Positions 27,727 through 36,640 of a stretch of 64,000 nt of DNA are shown piece by piece. The position numbers and the translations under genes were made by a program. The DNA lies in the NCBI GenBank assembly GCA_001768565.1, contig MEOE01000018.1, positions 1 to 64,000 on the forward strand. The letters run 5' to 3'. Positions within the stretch are counted from its first letter, which is position 1; the number at the start of each line of letters is the position of its first letter. The notes beneath the pieces are model-generated. The model was not told the DNA's origin. It searched no databases and was given only the letters and a program-made list of their open reading frames with translations. The stretch comes from Bacteroidetes bacterium GWF2_33_16. Lineage in GTDB: Bacteria > Bacteroidota > Bacteroidia > Bacteroidales > UBA12077.

Positions 27727-28113
27727 TTATACAAGTTCGTGTAATTCAATTTTAATACCCGATTCGGCTTCGAAGTCTTCAACTTCATCAATCATATCAG
27801 GATCTTCTTTATCGTAATACCAAACTACCCTGACCTGACCACCATCATCTTCATAGTCTTTTAAGGTTTCTAAAATATCAAGAATACATTTTGTTGAGCT
27901 GGTATTTAAATAAATAAGCTTAATATTTAGTTCAATACTTTTCTTTATAGTACTTATGTATTCTTTTATCCATGTGGTTAACGGAAGATAAAACTTATAA
28001 GTTTCCTCCATATAAGATTCGCCTGCAATTTCACATATTCCAGTGCTGGAATCGAAATTAACCTCAGGAAAATAAGGCGTTTCAGGTGAACTTTTTATAG
28101 AAATATTTTCCAT
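27727..28113 (-). CDS. SiaC-family regulatory phosphoprotein (DUF1987)
   Basis: A 128-aa partner-switch protein, analogous to SpoIIAA-type anti-anti-sigma factors. It begins MENISIKSSPETPYFPEV and has the SiaC core FYLPLTTWIKEYI and LIYLNTSSTKCILDILETL; the TSS stretch (Thr 71 to Ser 73) holds the likely phospho-acceptor, which in Pseudomonas SiaC is Thr 68. The acidic tail (EDPDMIDEVEDFEAESG) is typical. The upstream reading frame only extends through a TTG, so the ATG at 28113 is taken; it lies 13 bp after the SiaB-like stop. In Pseudomonas, unphosphorylated SiaC activates a diguanylate cyclase; here the nearby cyclase is of class III. Confidence 0.9.
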   Translation of the reverse strand: MENISIKSSPETPYFPEVNFDSSTGICEIAGESYMEETYKFYLPLTTWIKEYISTIKKSIELNIKLIYLNTSSTKCILDILETLKDYEDDGGQVRVVWYYDKEDPDMIDEVEDFEAESGIKIELHELV

Positions 28114-28126
28114 ATTAAAAGGTAGT

Positions 28127-28630
28127 TTAATTTTTGTCAATTCTTACTGTTAGTGATAAATAGGCAAATTCATTGTTTATTTCTTCGCAATTGTATTGTA
28201 GTTTGTTTTGTGAAAGCATAACTGCTTGAATTAGACCTATTCTTGCTCCAAATTTTTCACCAGGCGAATTAAGCCTTTGTTCTCGCTTCAATTGTCGTAG
28301 TTCCATTTGATCTGATTGGTTTATTAAATTGCAGCGGTCAATTAATATTTTGCTATCGCTTTTCTTTACAAGGTTTTTTGTAGTAAATGTAAAATGCGAT
28401 TCGTGTTCAACTAAATCTAATTCACCAACTCCAATTCTACTTTCGTTGTTAACCAAATGAAAGTCTTCTGAATAATACGAAACGTTTTGTGCCAGTTCAA
28501 TAAAAATCCTAAATAGCTTTTTATTGGCATTACTGTACTCGCTTGTATAGCTTCTGACATTACTGCCAAAAACAGAAATAAGCTCAATATAAAAAGGTCC
28601 TCGGTATGAAAGCAACGTTTTAATGTTCAA
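28127..28630 (-). CDS. SiaB-family protein kinase (DUF6272)
   Basis: 167 aa. GHKL-like kinase expected to phosphorylate the SiaC-like protein. Features: FIELAQNVSYYSEDF (N-box-like Asn near the ATP site), RIGVGELDLVEH and LNSPGEKFGARIGLIQAVML. There is no ATG near the start: it begins at TTG (reading MNIKTLLSYRG...), 28 bp after the phosphatase stop, so a rare start codon or an unseen alternative must be assumed. Order phosphatase-kinase-substrate matches the Pseudomonas siaABC layout. Confidence 0.88.
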   Translation of the reverse strand: MNIKTLLSYRGPFYIELISVFGSNVRSYTSEYSNANKKLFRIFIELAQNVSYYSEDFHLVNNESRIGVGELDLVEHESHFTFTTKNLVKKSDSKILIDRCNLINQSDQMELRQLKREQRLNSPGEKFGARIGLIQAVMLSQNKLQYNCEEINNEFAYLSLTVRIDKN

Positions 28631-28658
28631 GTTTATATTAAATTTCTCTATAAATTTA

Positions 28659-30404
28659 CTATTTTATTTTTAATCCAATAAATGTTATATCATCTCTTTG
28701 TTCTTCATTTTGTTGATAATTGCTTAACTCCTTCTCTAAAACCTCCATTATTCTTGGCATTGATTCATTTGCATTATCTATAATTAAATCATTTAAACGC
28801 TGTGAACCAAATCGTTTTCTTTCCGGATTATTCTGATCACTAAACCCATCTGAAGATAAAAATATAATATCTTCTTTGCTTAAACTAATTTGTTGATTAG
28901 TAAATTCTTTGTCTCTATTTTCATTTTTAGATCCGCCAATAGCCATTCGATCTCCTTTTATTTCTTCAATAGTTGATGTCCCTTTTCTATAAACTAATAG
29001 AGGTCTCTTTGCTCCAGCAAAAATTACCGAATTCATATTTTTAATATTTTCGAAGCAAATCAAGCATACATCCATTCCATCGGCATTTTCTGTTTCGTTT
29101 TGTCGTAATGCTTTAATAATATTTGAATTAAGAGTTGATAAAATAGAAGCAGGATCAAGTATATTTTTCTCGATAACAATTTCATTAAGTAAACGGCTTC
29201 CTATCATCGACATGAATGCTCCGGGAACACCATGTCCGGTGCAATCTACAGATGCAATATAAACTCTCTCTTGCACTTCAACATACCAGTAAAAATCGCC
29301 AGAAACAATATCTTTCGGTTTGTAAATTATAAAATAGTCGAAAAATTTGGCTATTTGTTTATTTGTTGGCAAAATAGCTTGTTGAATATTTTGTGCATAC
29401 TGAATACTTGAATTGATTTTTTTATTCTGCAAATCAAGTTTATCTCTTTGATCTTCAATCTGTATTTTTTGAGATTTTATTTTTCTATAAAGTATTAGTA
29501 ATAAGGTAGCAATAATTAAAATAGCAATAATTCCATAAATTAATATACTACGAAGCAATCTTTCAAACTTTAATTGTGCTTCTTGTGCTTTTATCTGAGA
29601 TTCTTTTAACTCAAGCTGCATTCTTTGTTCTTTGGTCAGTTCTTCCGCGGCATTTAGAGAATCTTTCGTGATTTTTAATACATCTGTTTGTTTAATGAGC
29701 TCTTGTTCGGTTTTTACTTTCTCCTGTTGCGCCTTATTAACTTCGGTGGCAGACTGATCTTTGATTTCTTTTATCTCCTTGTTTTTTATAAATTTATCAA
29801 GCGAAGCAAATAAATCAAAGTACTCTATACTTTTCTCTGAGTTATTTAATTTTTGATAATTTTCGGCTACTATTCCATATAAAGTTCTAAGAGATTTAAT
29901 GTCGTTTAACTCTTTTGAAAGCGAGATCCCTTCTTGAGCCGATTTATTTGATTCTTCGTAATTCTTATCTAGTTGATATGTTTGGGCAATATTTATCAAC
30001 CCGGAAACAATATTTGCTTTATTATTTGTTGATTTACTAATTCCAATGCCACTTTTAAAATAATCAATTGCCTTTTGATATTTTTCAGTTTCGCTATGTA
30101 TCATTCCCAGATAATTGCTCGCTAGTAAAATACCATTTGTGTTATTAAGCGATTTACTTATATTAAGAACATTTTCAAAATGACTTATTGCTTGTGCAAA
30201 AAGCTGGTTATTCCAGCATAGGAATGCAGCCTTATTTGAATATTCGAGTTCAAGTTGTTTGTTCCCTTCACTTTTATATTTTGAAATTTGTTGCTCATAT
30301 CCCGAAAGTTCTGATTTTATCCCTTCAGAAATTTGCTGACTAAACCCCGTTATTGAATTAAAATATAGGGTTAATATAAGTAGAAATGAAAACTTTTTTC
30401 TCAC
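28659..30404 (-). CDS. SpoIIE-type PP2C phosphatase with TPR sensor region and membrane helix (SiaA-like)
   Basis: Signal peptide (SFLLILTLYFNSITGFSQ), an extracytoplasmic part with tetratricopeptide repeats (about 50-210), a charged coiled coil, one transmembrane helix (LLRSILIYGIIAILIIATLLLILY, about 283-306), a second coiled coil, and a SpoIIE PP2C domain (about 335-580) with QQAILP, DIVSGDFYWYV and DCTGHGVPGAFMSM holding the metal-binding Asp residues. Start is GTG directly before the signal peptide. It should dephosphorylate the SiaC-like protein on an outside signal. Second phosphatase of the locus; upstream neighbour is 24 bp away. Confidence 0.9.
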   Translation of the reverse strand: MRKKFSFLLILTLYFNSITGFSQQISEGIKSELSGYEQQISKYKSEGNKQLELEYSNKAAFLCWNNQLFAQAISHFENVLNISKSLNNTNGILLASNYLGMIHSETEKYQKAIDYFKSGIGISKSTNNKANIVSGLINIAQTYQLDKNYEESNKSAQEGISLSKELNDIKSLRTLYGIVAENYQKLNNSEKSIEYFDLFASLDKFIKNKEIKEIKDQSATEVNKAQQEKVKTEQELIKQTDVLKITKDSLNAAEELTKEQRMQLELKESQIKAQEAQLKFERLLRSILIYGIIAILIIATLLLILYRKIKSQKIQIEDQRDKLDLQNKKINSSIQYAQNIQQAILPTNKQIAKFFDYFIIYKPKDIVSGDFYWYVEVQERVYIASVDCTGHGVPGAFMSMIGSRLLNEIVIEKNILDPASILSTLNSNIIKALRQNETENADGMDVCLICFENIKNMNSVIFAGAKRPLLVYRKGTSTIEEIKGDRMAIGGSKNENRDKEFTNQQISLSKEDIIFLSSDGFSDQNNPERKRFGSQRLNDLIIDNANESMPRIMEVLEKELSNYQQNEEQRDDITFIGLKIK

Positions 30405-30428
30405 GGATTTTAGTTTAATGTGTTAAAG

Positions 30429-31658
30429 TTATTTTATTTTATAACCAAAAACAAGTACATCGTCAATTTGATCTAAAGACCCACGCCAATCTATATATGC
30501 GTTTTCTAACATCTCTTTTTGCTGATACAAGGGAAACTCATTTATCTCTGTCAACAATTCCTGGAATTTTTTATACCTAAATTTCTTACCAGATTCACCC
30601 CCGAATTGATCAGCATATCCATCAGAGAATAAATAGATATGATCATTATTTTTAATTTCAATTTCGTGATTTGTGAACGGTTTATTAAAGTTTATATGAA
30701 TACCAACTGGCATTCTATCTCCTTTGTATTCGGTTAATTCGTTATTTCTTACTAAGTATAATGGATTATTTGCTCCAGCAAATTCCATCTTATTTGCCTT
30801 CGAATCAATAATACACAAGGCAATATCCATTCCGTCCTGGGTTTCGCCTAAAGTCCCTTTTTGATTAAGAAGAGTCATAATTTTCCCACGTAATTGTTCA
30901 AGAATATCGCTGGCATGAACAAATTTATTTTCTGTAATAATACTATTTAAATACACCGTTCCGAGCATATGCATTAATGCGCCAGAAACGCCATGCCCTG
31001 TGCAATCACCTATTGCAATAATTAGATTTTCATTGTATTTTGTTATCCAATAGAAATCTCCACTTATATGACTTTTTGGAAGATGAAATATAAAATACTG
31101 ATTTGTTAATTCCTCGAATTTTGTTAGATCAGGAAATATAGCTTGCTGAATACGACTTGCATATCTTATATCAGCCATTATTTCATTATTTTTTTGAGTA
31201 ATAATGTCACGTTGCTTTAGCACATTCTCGTGCTGCAATTCTATAAATTTGTTTTTTACTTCAATTTCTTCTTGTTTCTGTTCCAATGATTTAAAACTGT
31301 CCATAAATCGTATGGCTGTTTTTATCGAGGATATAAAACTAACTTCTGAAAATGGTTTTTGAAGAAACAAAATGGCTCCATTTTTATATATTTCATCAAT
31401 ATCATTTGTGCTAGAAATAGCAACTATTGGAATATTAAACCACTGAAAAAGATCCGATAAAATTGAGAGATTATTGATTTTTGGACAATCGAGATCTAAA
31501 ATAATTAAATCTGGTACACAACTACTTACTTGATGCTTTAGGTTAGTATAATCCTGAATTAAAAAAAATGAGTAATCTGGAAATATTCTTGACAGAATCT
31601 TGTTATGGTGAATCAACTCATCATTTGAATGATTAATAAGCAATAAATTATAATTCAT
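30429..31658 (-). CDS. Receiver-like domain fused to SpoIIE-type PP2C phosphatase
   Basis: 409 aa, cytoplasmic. The N-terminal domain (1-115) is a receiver: the phospho-acceptor Asp 55 (LIILDLDCP) and Lys (LQKPF) are present but the usual acidic pair is Asn 9-His 10, so phosphorylation is doubtful. A coiled coil (about 120-160) leads to the SpoIIE domain (about 165-409) with QQAIFP, HISGDFYWITKY, GDCTGHGVSGALMHM and FSDGYADQFGG. It is the first gene of the four-gene run and is likely to feed a second, intracellular signal into the same SiaC-like target. Divergent from the cyclase gene, 216 bp apart. Confidence 0.9.
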   Translation of the reverse strand: MNYNLLLINHSNDELIHHNKILSRIFPDYSFFLIQDYTNLKHQVSSCVPDLIILDLDCPKINNLSILSDLFQWFNIPIVAISSTNDIDEIYKNGAILFLQKPFSEVSFISSIKTAIRFMDSFKSLEQKQEEIEVKNKFIELQHENVLKQRDIITQKNNEIMADIRYASRIQQAIFPDLTKFEELTNQYFIFHLPKSHISGDFYWITKYNENLIIAIGDCTGHGVSGALMHMLGTVYLNSIITENKFVHASDILEQLRGKIMTLLNQKGTLGETQDGMDIALCIIDSKANKMEFAGANNPLYLVRNNELTEYKGDRMPVGIHINFNKPFTNHEIEIKNNDHIYLFSDGYADQFGGESGKKFRYKKFQELLTEINEFPLYQQKEMLENAYIDWRGSLDQIDDVLVFGYKIK

Positions 31659-31874
31659 TTTTAATTATACAATTAATAAGCTAAGGTAAAAAAAACTTTA
31701 TTCTTTTAAAGATTTAATAAATAATTAGCGGTAATACTCATAAAAATTTATTTTCGAACGAATTCTTCTTGGTTTTTTTGTTGGGAAAATCAAAAAAATG
31801 CAGGTATGAATGATCTATTTATTTAAAAAAATTATACATTTAACGTTTAAACATTACTCTTCAATATCTCATCT

Positions 31875-33434
31875 ATGGGTTATAAAATATTAGTATCTGA
31901 TGATAATGGCGAAACTATTTCGCAATTACATGATTTGCTTATAGATGAAATTGATGGGCTTGAAATTATTCCGATAAAAAAGGAAGAAATTTACACCAAG
32001 GCAACAGAACTAAATCCCAATATTATTCTGGTATTTCCTAAAACTCTTGTCCGAAGCGGTATTGAAAGTATTATCTCTTTAAAACAAAACAAATTAACAC
32101 ATAGTATCCCGGTTCTTATCGTGGCTGACTATTCGCCTGTTATTAATATCGACCGAATTTTCGAATATGGCATTGTTGATATAATCCGTAAGCCATTTTG
32201 TAAAGATGAGTTACTTCTTCGATTTGATGCTGCATTAAATCGAAGCGAATTTCAGCACGAAATTTATATTGAACATGAGTTATTACGCGAATTATCTATT
32301 GTAGCCAAGAGATCGGCTAACAGTGTTATTGTTATTAGCTTTGATGGTGTTATTGAGTGGGTAAATGAGGGATTTGAGAAGATGTATGGATATACGTATA
32401 GCGAGTTTAAAGAGAAGTTTGAAGAAAATATATTTAATCCTCAATCCAATCCAAAATTATTTGAGGCAATACAAAAATGCAAAGAAGGATATGAAAGTGT
32501 GGTATATGAAAACAAATGGACAACAAATTATGGAACTCCAATTTGGATTCAGACAACCTTAACACCAATTTATAACGAGCAAAATGAAATTATAAAGTTT
32601 GTTGCCATTGAATCGGATGTTTCTGCATTAAAAGAAGTAGAAGAGAGACTCGAAGCTAAGAATGAAAGCTTATTAACATTAACCGAGAGTCTTGAAAAAG
32701 CGAATCAATTGCTGGAAGAACAAAGACTTAAATCCGACGAGCTGCTGCTTAATATTCTTCCTGCTGAGATTGCAAATCAGTTAAAGAAAAAAGGATCTGC
32801 CAAATCAAAACAATACAAAATGGTTAGTATTCTTTTTACCGATTTTAAAAATTTCTCAAAACTCGCTGGTGTAATACCAAGTCAGGATTTAATTACCGAG
32901 CTTAACATTTACTTCCAAAAGTTCGACGAAATTATTGAAGGTCATTATATCGAGAAAATAAAAACTATCGGAGATGCATACATGTGTGCAGGAGGATTGC
33001 CATTAACAAACCGAAGTAATCCAATTGATGTTACAATCGCGGGTCTTAAAATCCAGAAATTCATGAAAGAGTATGCTGAAACAAAACGCGGCAGTAATCA
33101 GGAGGGATGGGAGTTGCGTGTAGGTATTCATACGGGTGAAGTAATTGCGGGTGTTATTGGTCGTAAAAAGTTTGCATACGATATTTGGGGAGATGCTGTA
33201 AATAAAGCTGCCCGAATGGAACAATCCGGTGAGGAAGGAAAAGTCAATATATCTGGTGATACATATGAATATATTAAAGATTACTTTGATTGCACATACC
33301 GTGGAAAAATTGAAGTAAAAAATAATGTCGACCTTGATATGTACTTCGTTAATCGATTAAAAGCCGAATTTTCTGATGATGAAGCTGGTACTGAACCAAA
33401 TGCCGAATTTCTTAAAATTCTCGCTAAATACTAG
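31875..33434 (+). CDS. Receiver-like/PAS/class III adenylate cyclase
   Basis: 519 aa: a receiver-fold domain (1-122), a PAS domain (about 146-250), a coiled coil (about 250-290, signalling-helix type) and a class III cyclase (about 315-480). Cyclase residues: metal Asp 323 (FTDF) and Asp 367 (KTIGDAYM); adenine-selecting Lys 363 and Asp 436 (YDIWGD); Asn 443 and Arg 447 for the transition state. All match adenylate, not guanylate, cyclases, so cAMP is predicted. The receiver domain has Asp residues at the N-terminus (SDDN) but no Asp at the phospho-acceptor site (IILVFPKTL), so it probably works as a protein-binding domain. Divergent from a Sia-type switch. Confidence 0.92.
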   Translation: MGYKILVSDDNGETISQLHDLLIDEIDGLEIIPIKKEEIYTKATELNPNIILVFPKTLVRSGIESIISLKQNKLTHSIPVLIVADYSPVINIDRIFEYGIVDIIRKPFCKDELLLRFDAALNRSEFQHEIYIEHELLRELSIVAKRSANSVIVISFDGVIEWVNEGFEKMYGYTYSEFKEKFEENIFNPQSNPKLFEAIQKCKEGYESVVYENKWTTNYGTPIWIQTTLTPIYNEQNEIIKFVAIESDVSALKEVEERLEAKNESLLTLTESLEKANQLLEEQRLKSDELLLNILPAEIANQLKKKGSAKSKQYKMVSILFTDFKNFSKLAGVIPSQDLITELNIYFQKFDEIIEGHYIEKIKTIGDAYMCAGGLPLTNRSNPIDVTIAGLKIQKFMKEYAETKRGSNQEGWELRVGIHTGEVIAGVIGRKKFAYDIWGDAVNKAARMEQSGEEGKVNISGDTYEYIKDYFDCTYRGKIEVKNNVDLDMYFVNRLKAEFSDDEAGTEPNAEFLKILAKY

Positions 33435-33441
33435 TATTCAA

Positions 33442-33889
33442 TTAGTTATTACTAAGGTTCTGTGTATAACTAACCTGATCTGTTAGTTGTTTTATAAGAC
33501 AAAGAAATCCAAGCAACATTAACAGGCAATAGTAACCCAGTTTAGTGAGACTGTTTAAATACAATTCATTTGCGTTAGAATATGTTATTCTTAATGAAAT
33601 GAACAGTATGCTAATCATTATGAGAATTTAAACTCCCACGAACATAACTATAAATTGTACTTTACTATTTCTGGGATTTGACAAATCTTTAATTTGCTTT
33701 TTGGGCATTTTGGTAACATCGCTTAAGCTTATAAGTCCCATCATTATGCCCGAAATGAATATTACCTGTCCTAAAAGATGAATTGGATTGTCTGGCTTAG
33801 AGATTAGAAAATATAATTAAAACAATCATTCATAGTAGGAATAGCCAACGTAAGTGGCTAAGCAGATGTAATATTTTTAAAGCTTTCAT
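33442..33889 (-). pseudogene. Decayed small membrane protein gene
   Basis: Reading the minus strand from the ATG at 33889 (MKALKILHLLSHLRWLFLL) gives a hydrophobic protein interrupted by an in-frame TGA, a frameshift near 33800-33815, and an in-frame TAA after FIVMFVGV, before a second half (ILIMISILFISLRI..., LGYYCLLMLLGFLCLIK) ending at TAA 33442-33444. Joining the pieces gives about 145 residues with four membrane segments and a Lys-rich loop (TKMPKKQIKDL). No function is recognised. Three lesions in one short gene suggest a real pseudogene rather than a single sequencing error. It occupies nearly all of the gap before cdd. Confidence 0.7.
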
Positions 33890-33924
33890 GCTTTTTTTTG
33901 TGCGGGATTAATTAATAATTACTA

Positions 33925-34407
33925 TTACATAAGCATATCATTAGTAAAGTTTATCGGTAAAAACTGTTTAATACTATCGGCAGAAGTTATTTTATTTTGT
34001 CCATAAAGCAAAACCTGAATGGATGAGTTTGATTTCTTTTCACTTTCGAGCATAACTTGTAAACATGATCCGCATGGAGGAATTGGTTCCTCAGTAAATC
34101 CGCTGGATGTTAATGCTGCTATGGCTATTGCTCTAATAGTTCTTTCGGGATATTGAGCATTTGCATAAAATATGGCAACTCTTTCTGCGCACAATCCGGA
34201 TGGATACGCTGCATTTTCCTGATTATTACCTTTAATAATTGCTCCATTATCTAACAAAACAGCTGCTCCTACTTTAAATTTAGAATAAGGTGCATAGGCT
34301 TTTTTAGCTGCTTCTTTTGCATTGTTAATTAATTCCTCATAAATATTTTCAAGTTCGGCAGAAGAATTGTAATCAATAAGTACAGAGGTTATTTCTCGTT
34401 TATTCAT
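33925..34407 (-). CDS. cdd: Cytidine deaminase
   Basis: Hydrolytic deamination of cytidine and deoxycytidine in pyrimidine salvage. The zinc and catalytic motifs are SGLCAERVAIF (Cys and the proton-shuttle Glu) and PIPPCGSCLQVMLE (two Cys ligands); AYAPYSKFKVGAAVL and the N-terminal helix are typical. 160 aa, the homotetrameric short form with a somewhat long N-terminus. Monocistronic, divergent from the glucosaminidase gene. Confidence 0.95.
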   Translation of the reverse strand: MNKREITSVLIDYNSSAELENIYEELINNAKEAAKKAYAPYSKFKVGAAVLLDNGAIIKGNNQENAAYPSGLCAERVAIFYANAQYPERTIRAIAIAALTSSGFTEEPIPPCGSCLQVMLESEKKSNSSIQVLLYGQNKITSADSIKQFLPINFTNDMLM

Positions 34408-34463
34408 GTGTGTTTTTTTAAGAAATGCTTAAGAATGATTTGATCTGGTAAAACGATTATTTT

Positions 34464-34471
34464 TATATTTG
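34464..34471 (+). promoter_or_regulatory. Bacteroidota-type promoter (TTTG-N21-TATATTTG) for the glucosaminidase gene
   Basis: TATATTTG with a TTTG at 34439-34442 in about the right -33 place. It predicts a leader near 77 nt for the glucosaminidase gene at 34556. Confidence 0.5.
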
Positions 34472-34555
34472 TTCAAAATAACAAAAAAAAACTGAAATCA
34501 TAATAAGATAAATACTTATAAGCTTAAATTACAAAACAAAACTAATCATCATATA

Positions 34556-35587
34556 ATGAAAAAAATATATTTATTAATAATTCCACTATTAATATCCTCT
34601 TGCAAATCAATGCAAAACTCATTAAATCAAAACGATGTAGCTTATATCTCGCAGGATAGAAAAACATATATTTCGAACTATAAAGATTTGGCTATAAAGG
34701 AAATGAATAGGTGTGGAATTCCAGCAAGTATTACTTTAGCTCAAGCTTTGCTCGAATCCGACAATGGAAATAGTACATTAGCGCGAAAGGCAAACAATCA
34801 TTTCGGAATAAAATGCCATAATGGATGGAAAGGGGGCAAGATTTACCACGATGATGATAAACGAGGAGAATGTTTTAGAAAATATAGCAATGTTTATGAT
34901 TCGTACTACGATCATTCTGATTTTATTGTTAATGGAAGCCGCTACAAGTTCTTATTTGATTACAGTTCTTCCGATTACAAATCGTGGGCAAAAGGTTTGC
35001 AGAAAGCAGGTTATGCAACAAATAGGAATTATGCCAATTTACTGATAAAAATTATCGACGATAATCAATTACATATTTATGATACTGGGTTTATAGCTAT
35101 CAATGAATTAGATCAAGAGACAGATAGTCAGCATGTTAGGTTAGGTAATGTTGATAATTTTAAAATACAGGTAAATAAACATACTATATCTGAAAAGAAT
35201 CGAATAGATTACATAATTGTTAAAAAAGGAGATACTTTCGAATCACTTACCGAAGAGTTTCAAAAACTTTCATGGGAACTATACAGCTATAATGAGTTAG
35301 GAAAGGATGCAATACTTACTGAAGGTCAGGTTATTTATCTTCAGCCTAAAAGAAATAGCGCTGAACCTGGTAAGAATTTTCATGAAGTAAAGGAAGGAGA
35401 AACAATGCATTCCATTTCGCAATTGTATGGTGTAAAGGTTAAGAAATTGTACGAAAAAAACAGGATGAAAGAGGGAGAGGAACCCGAATTAGGTCAAAAA
35501 CTCTGGTTGCGAAAAATAAAACCCGAAGATAAGATTGAGCCCCAAAAGAGCGAAACAGAAATAATTGAATTCGATACTGAAGAATAA
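34556..35587 (+). CDS. Lipoprotein glucosaminidase (GH73-type) with two LysM domains
   Basis: Peptidoglycan hydrolase. The signal sequence IYLLIIPLLISSC ends in a lipobox (Cys 16). The catalytic domain (about 35-180) shows IPASITLAQALLESDNGNSTLA with the likely catalytic Glu, NNHFGIKCH and GLQKAGYATNRNYANLLI, the FlgJ/AcmA pattern. Two LysM repeats follow: DYIIVKKGDTFESLTEEF... (about 220-264) and HEVKEGETMHSISQLYGV (about 281-324), which bind glycan strands. 343 aa. Its stop abuts the end of the convergent fmt gene. Confidence 0.92.
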   Translation: MKKIYLLIIPLLISSCKSMQNSLNQNDVAYISQDRKTYISNYKDLAIKEMNRCGIPASITLAQALLESDNGNSTLARKANNHFGIKCHNGWKGGKIYHDDDKRGECFRKYSNVYDSYYDHSDFIVNGSRYKFLFDYSSSDYKSWAKGLQKAGYATNRNYANLLIKIIDDNQLHIYDTGFIAINELDQETDSQHVRLGNVDNFKIQVNKHTISEKNRIDYIIVKKGDTFESLTEEFQKLSWELYSYNELGKDAILTEGQVIYLQPKRNSAEPGKNFHEVKEGETMHSISQLYGVKVKKLYEKNRMKEGEEPELGQKLWLRKIKPEDKIEPQKSETEIIEFDTEE

Positions 35588-36559
35588 CTATTGAATATGC
35601 CAGGAGCTAATATTTTGAAATCCACGAAGAAATTCATCAATTTGCAATGTTTTTTTTCCTGCTAGCTGTAATTTCAAAATGTCGATAAAACCATCTATTG
35701 CTGCAACTTTAAGAAATGCTTTATTGTCAGTAATGATTTCTCCTACTGAAAAAGAATGATTCAATAGTTCTTTTCTAGTTTCGAAAATCTTTACTTGTAC
35801 CGATTCACCCTTGCTATTGCTAAGTTCAGTCCAGGCAGCAGGGTAGGGGCTTAATCCACGAATGTGATTGTAAATTGAATATATATCTCTATTCCAATTA
35901 ATTCTACAGTCATTTTTGAAAATTTTGGGTGCAGGCCGAATCTGTTCATTAGGCTTAGTAAATTGATTCTGATTAATTTGGGGGTAGTTTTCTTTTAATA
36001 TAGACTCAATAGTTTTAACTACAAGATTAGCTCCTTTTTCCATTAATTTATCGTGTAATAATCCCGCGTTGTCGTTTTCGCAAATTGGAACTTCTTCTCT
36101 GAAAATAATATTGCCTGTATCAATTTCGTGTTTTAAAAAGAACGTTGTTAAACCGGTAACTTTTTCGCCATTAATTATTGCCCAATTTATTGGTGCAGCT
36201 CCTCTGTACTGAGGCAAAAGTGATGCATGCAAATTAAATGTTCCCAATCGGGGCATTGACCAAACCACTTCGGGAAGCATTTTAAATGCTACAATAATTT
36301 GTATATCGGCTTTTAGGCCATATAGTTGTTTGATAAATTCTGGATCTTTAAATTTCTCGGGTTGAAGAATGGTTAGATTTTTGCTTATCGCATATTGTTT
36401 TACTGCCGATTCTTGCATTTTTTGGCCTCTACCAGCAGGTTTATCAGGATTTGTAATTACCCCAACGATATTGTAATTTTGTTCAACAAGTTTTTTTAGT
36501 GGGGCAACTGCAAATTCAGGTGTTCCTAAATAAACAATTCGCAAATCTTTTTTATCCAT
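35588..36559 (-). CDS. fmt: Methionyl-tRNA formyltransferase
   Basis: Formylates Met-tRNAfMet with 10-formyl-THF for translation initiation. Landmarks: IVYLGTPEFAVAPLKKLV, TNPDKPAGRGQKM, FNLHASLLPQYRGAAPINWAIINGE (catalytic Asn-His region), TGLTTFFLKHEIDTGNII, then the C-terminal OB-like domain with GLSPYPAAWTEL. 323 aa, normal length. It is convergent with the glucosaminidase and not paired with def here. Confidence 0.97.
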   Translation of the reverse strand: MDKKDLRIVYLGTPEFAVAPLKKLVEQNYNIVGVITNPDKPAGRGQKMQESAVKQYAISKNLTILQPEKFKDPEFIKQLYGLKADIQIIVAFKMLPEVVWSMPRLGTFNLHASLLPQYRGAAPINWAIINGEKVTGLTTFFLKHEIDTGNIIFREEVPICENDNAGLLHDKLMEKGANLVVKTIESILKENYPQINQNQFTKPNEQIRPAPKIFKNDCRINWNRDIYSIYNHIRGLSPYPAAWTELSNSKGESVQVKIFETRKELLNHSFSVGEIITDNKAFLKVAAIDGFIDILKLQLAGKKTLQIDEFLRGFQNISSWHIQ

Positions 36560-36640
36560 TTATAATCCGATTATTTTCAGAACAAATGTATAAAATTTTA
36601 TATTTATAAATATTTTGAATTACTATCAACCTTTAAATTT

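Noticed and set aside
27727-33434. A diguanylate cyclase system as in Pseudomonas SiaABCD
   Set aside because: No GGDEF motif exists in the neighbourhood; the cyclase has class III adenylate cyclase residues.
34556-36559. A possible fmt-def operon or cell-division link
   Set aside because: fmt is convergent with the glucosaminidase and no def gene lies beside it.
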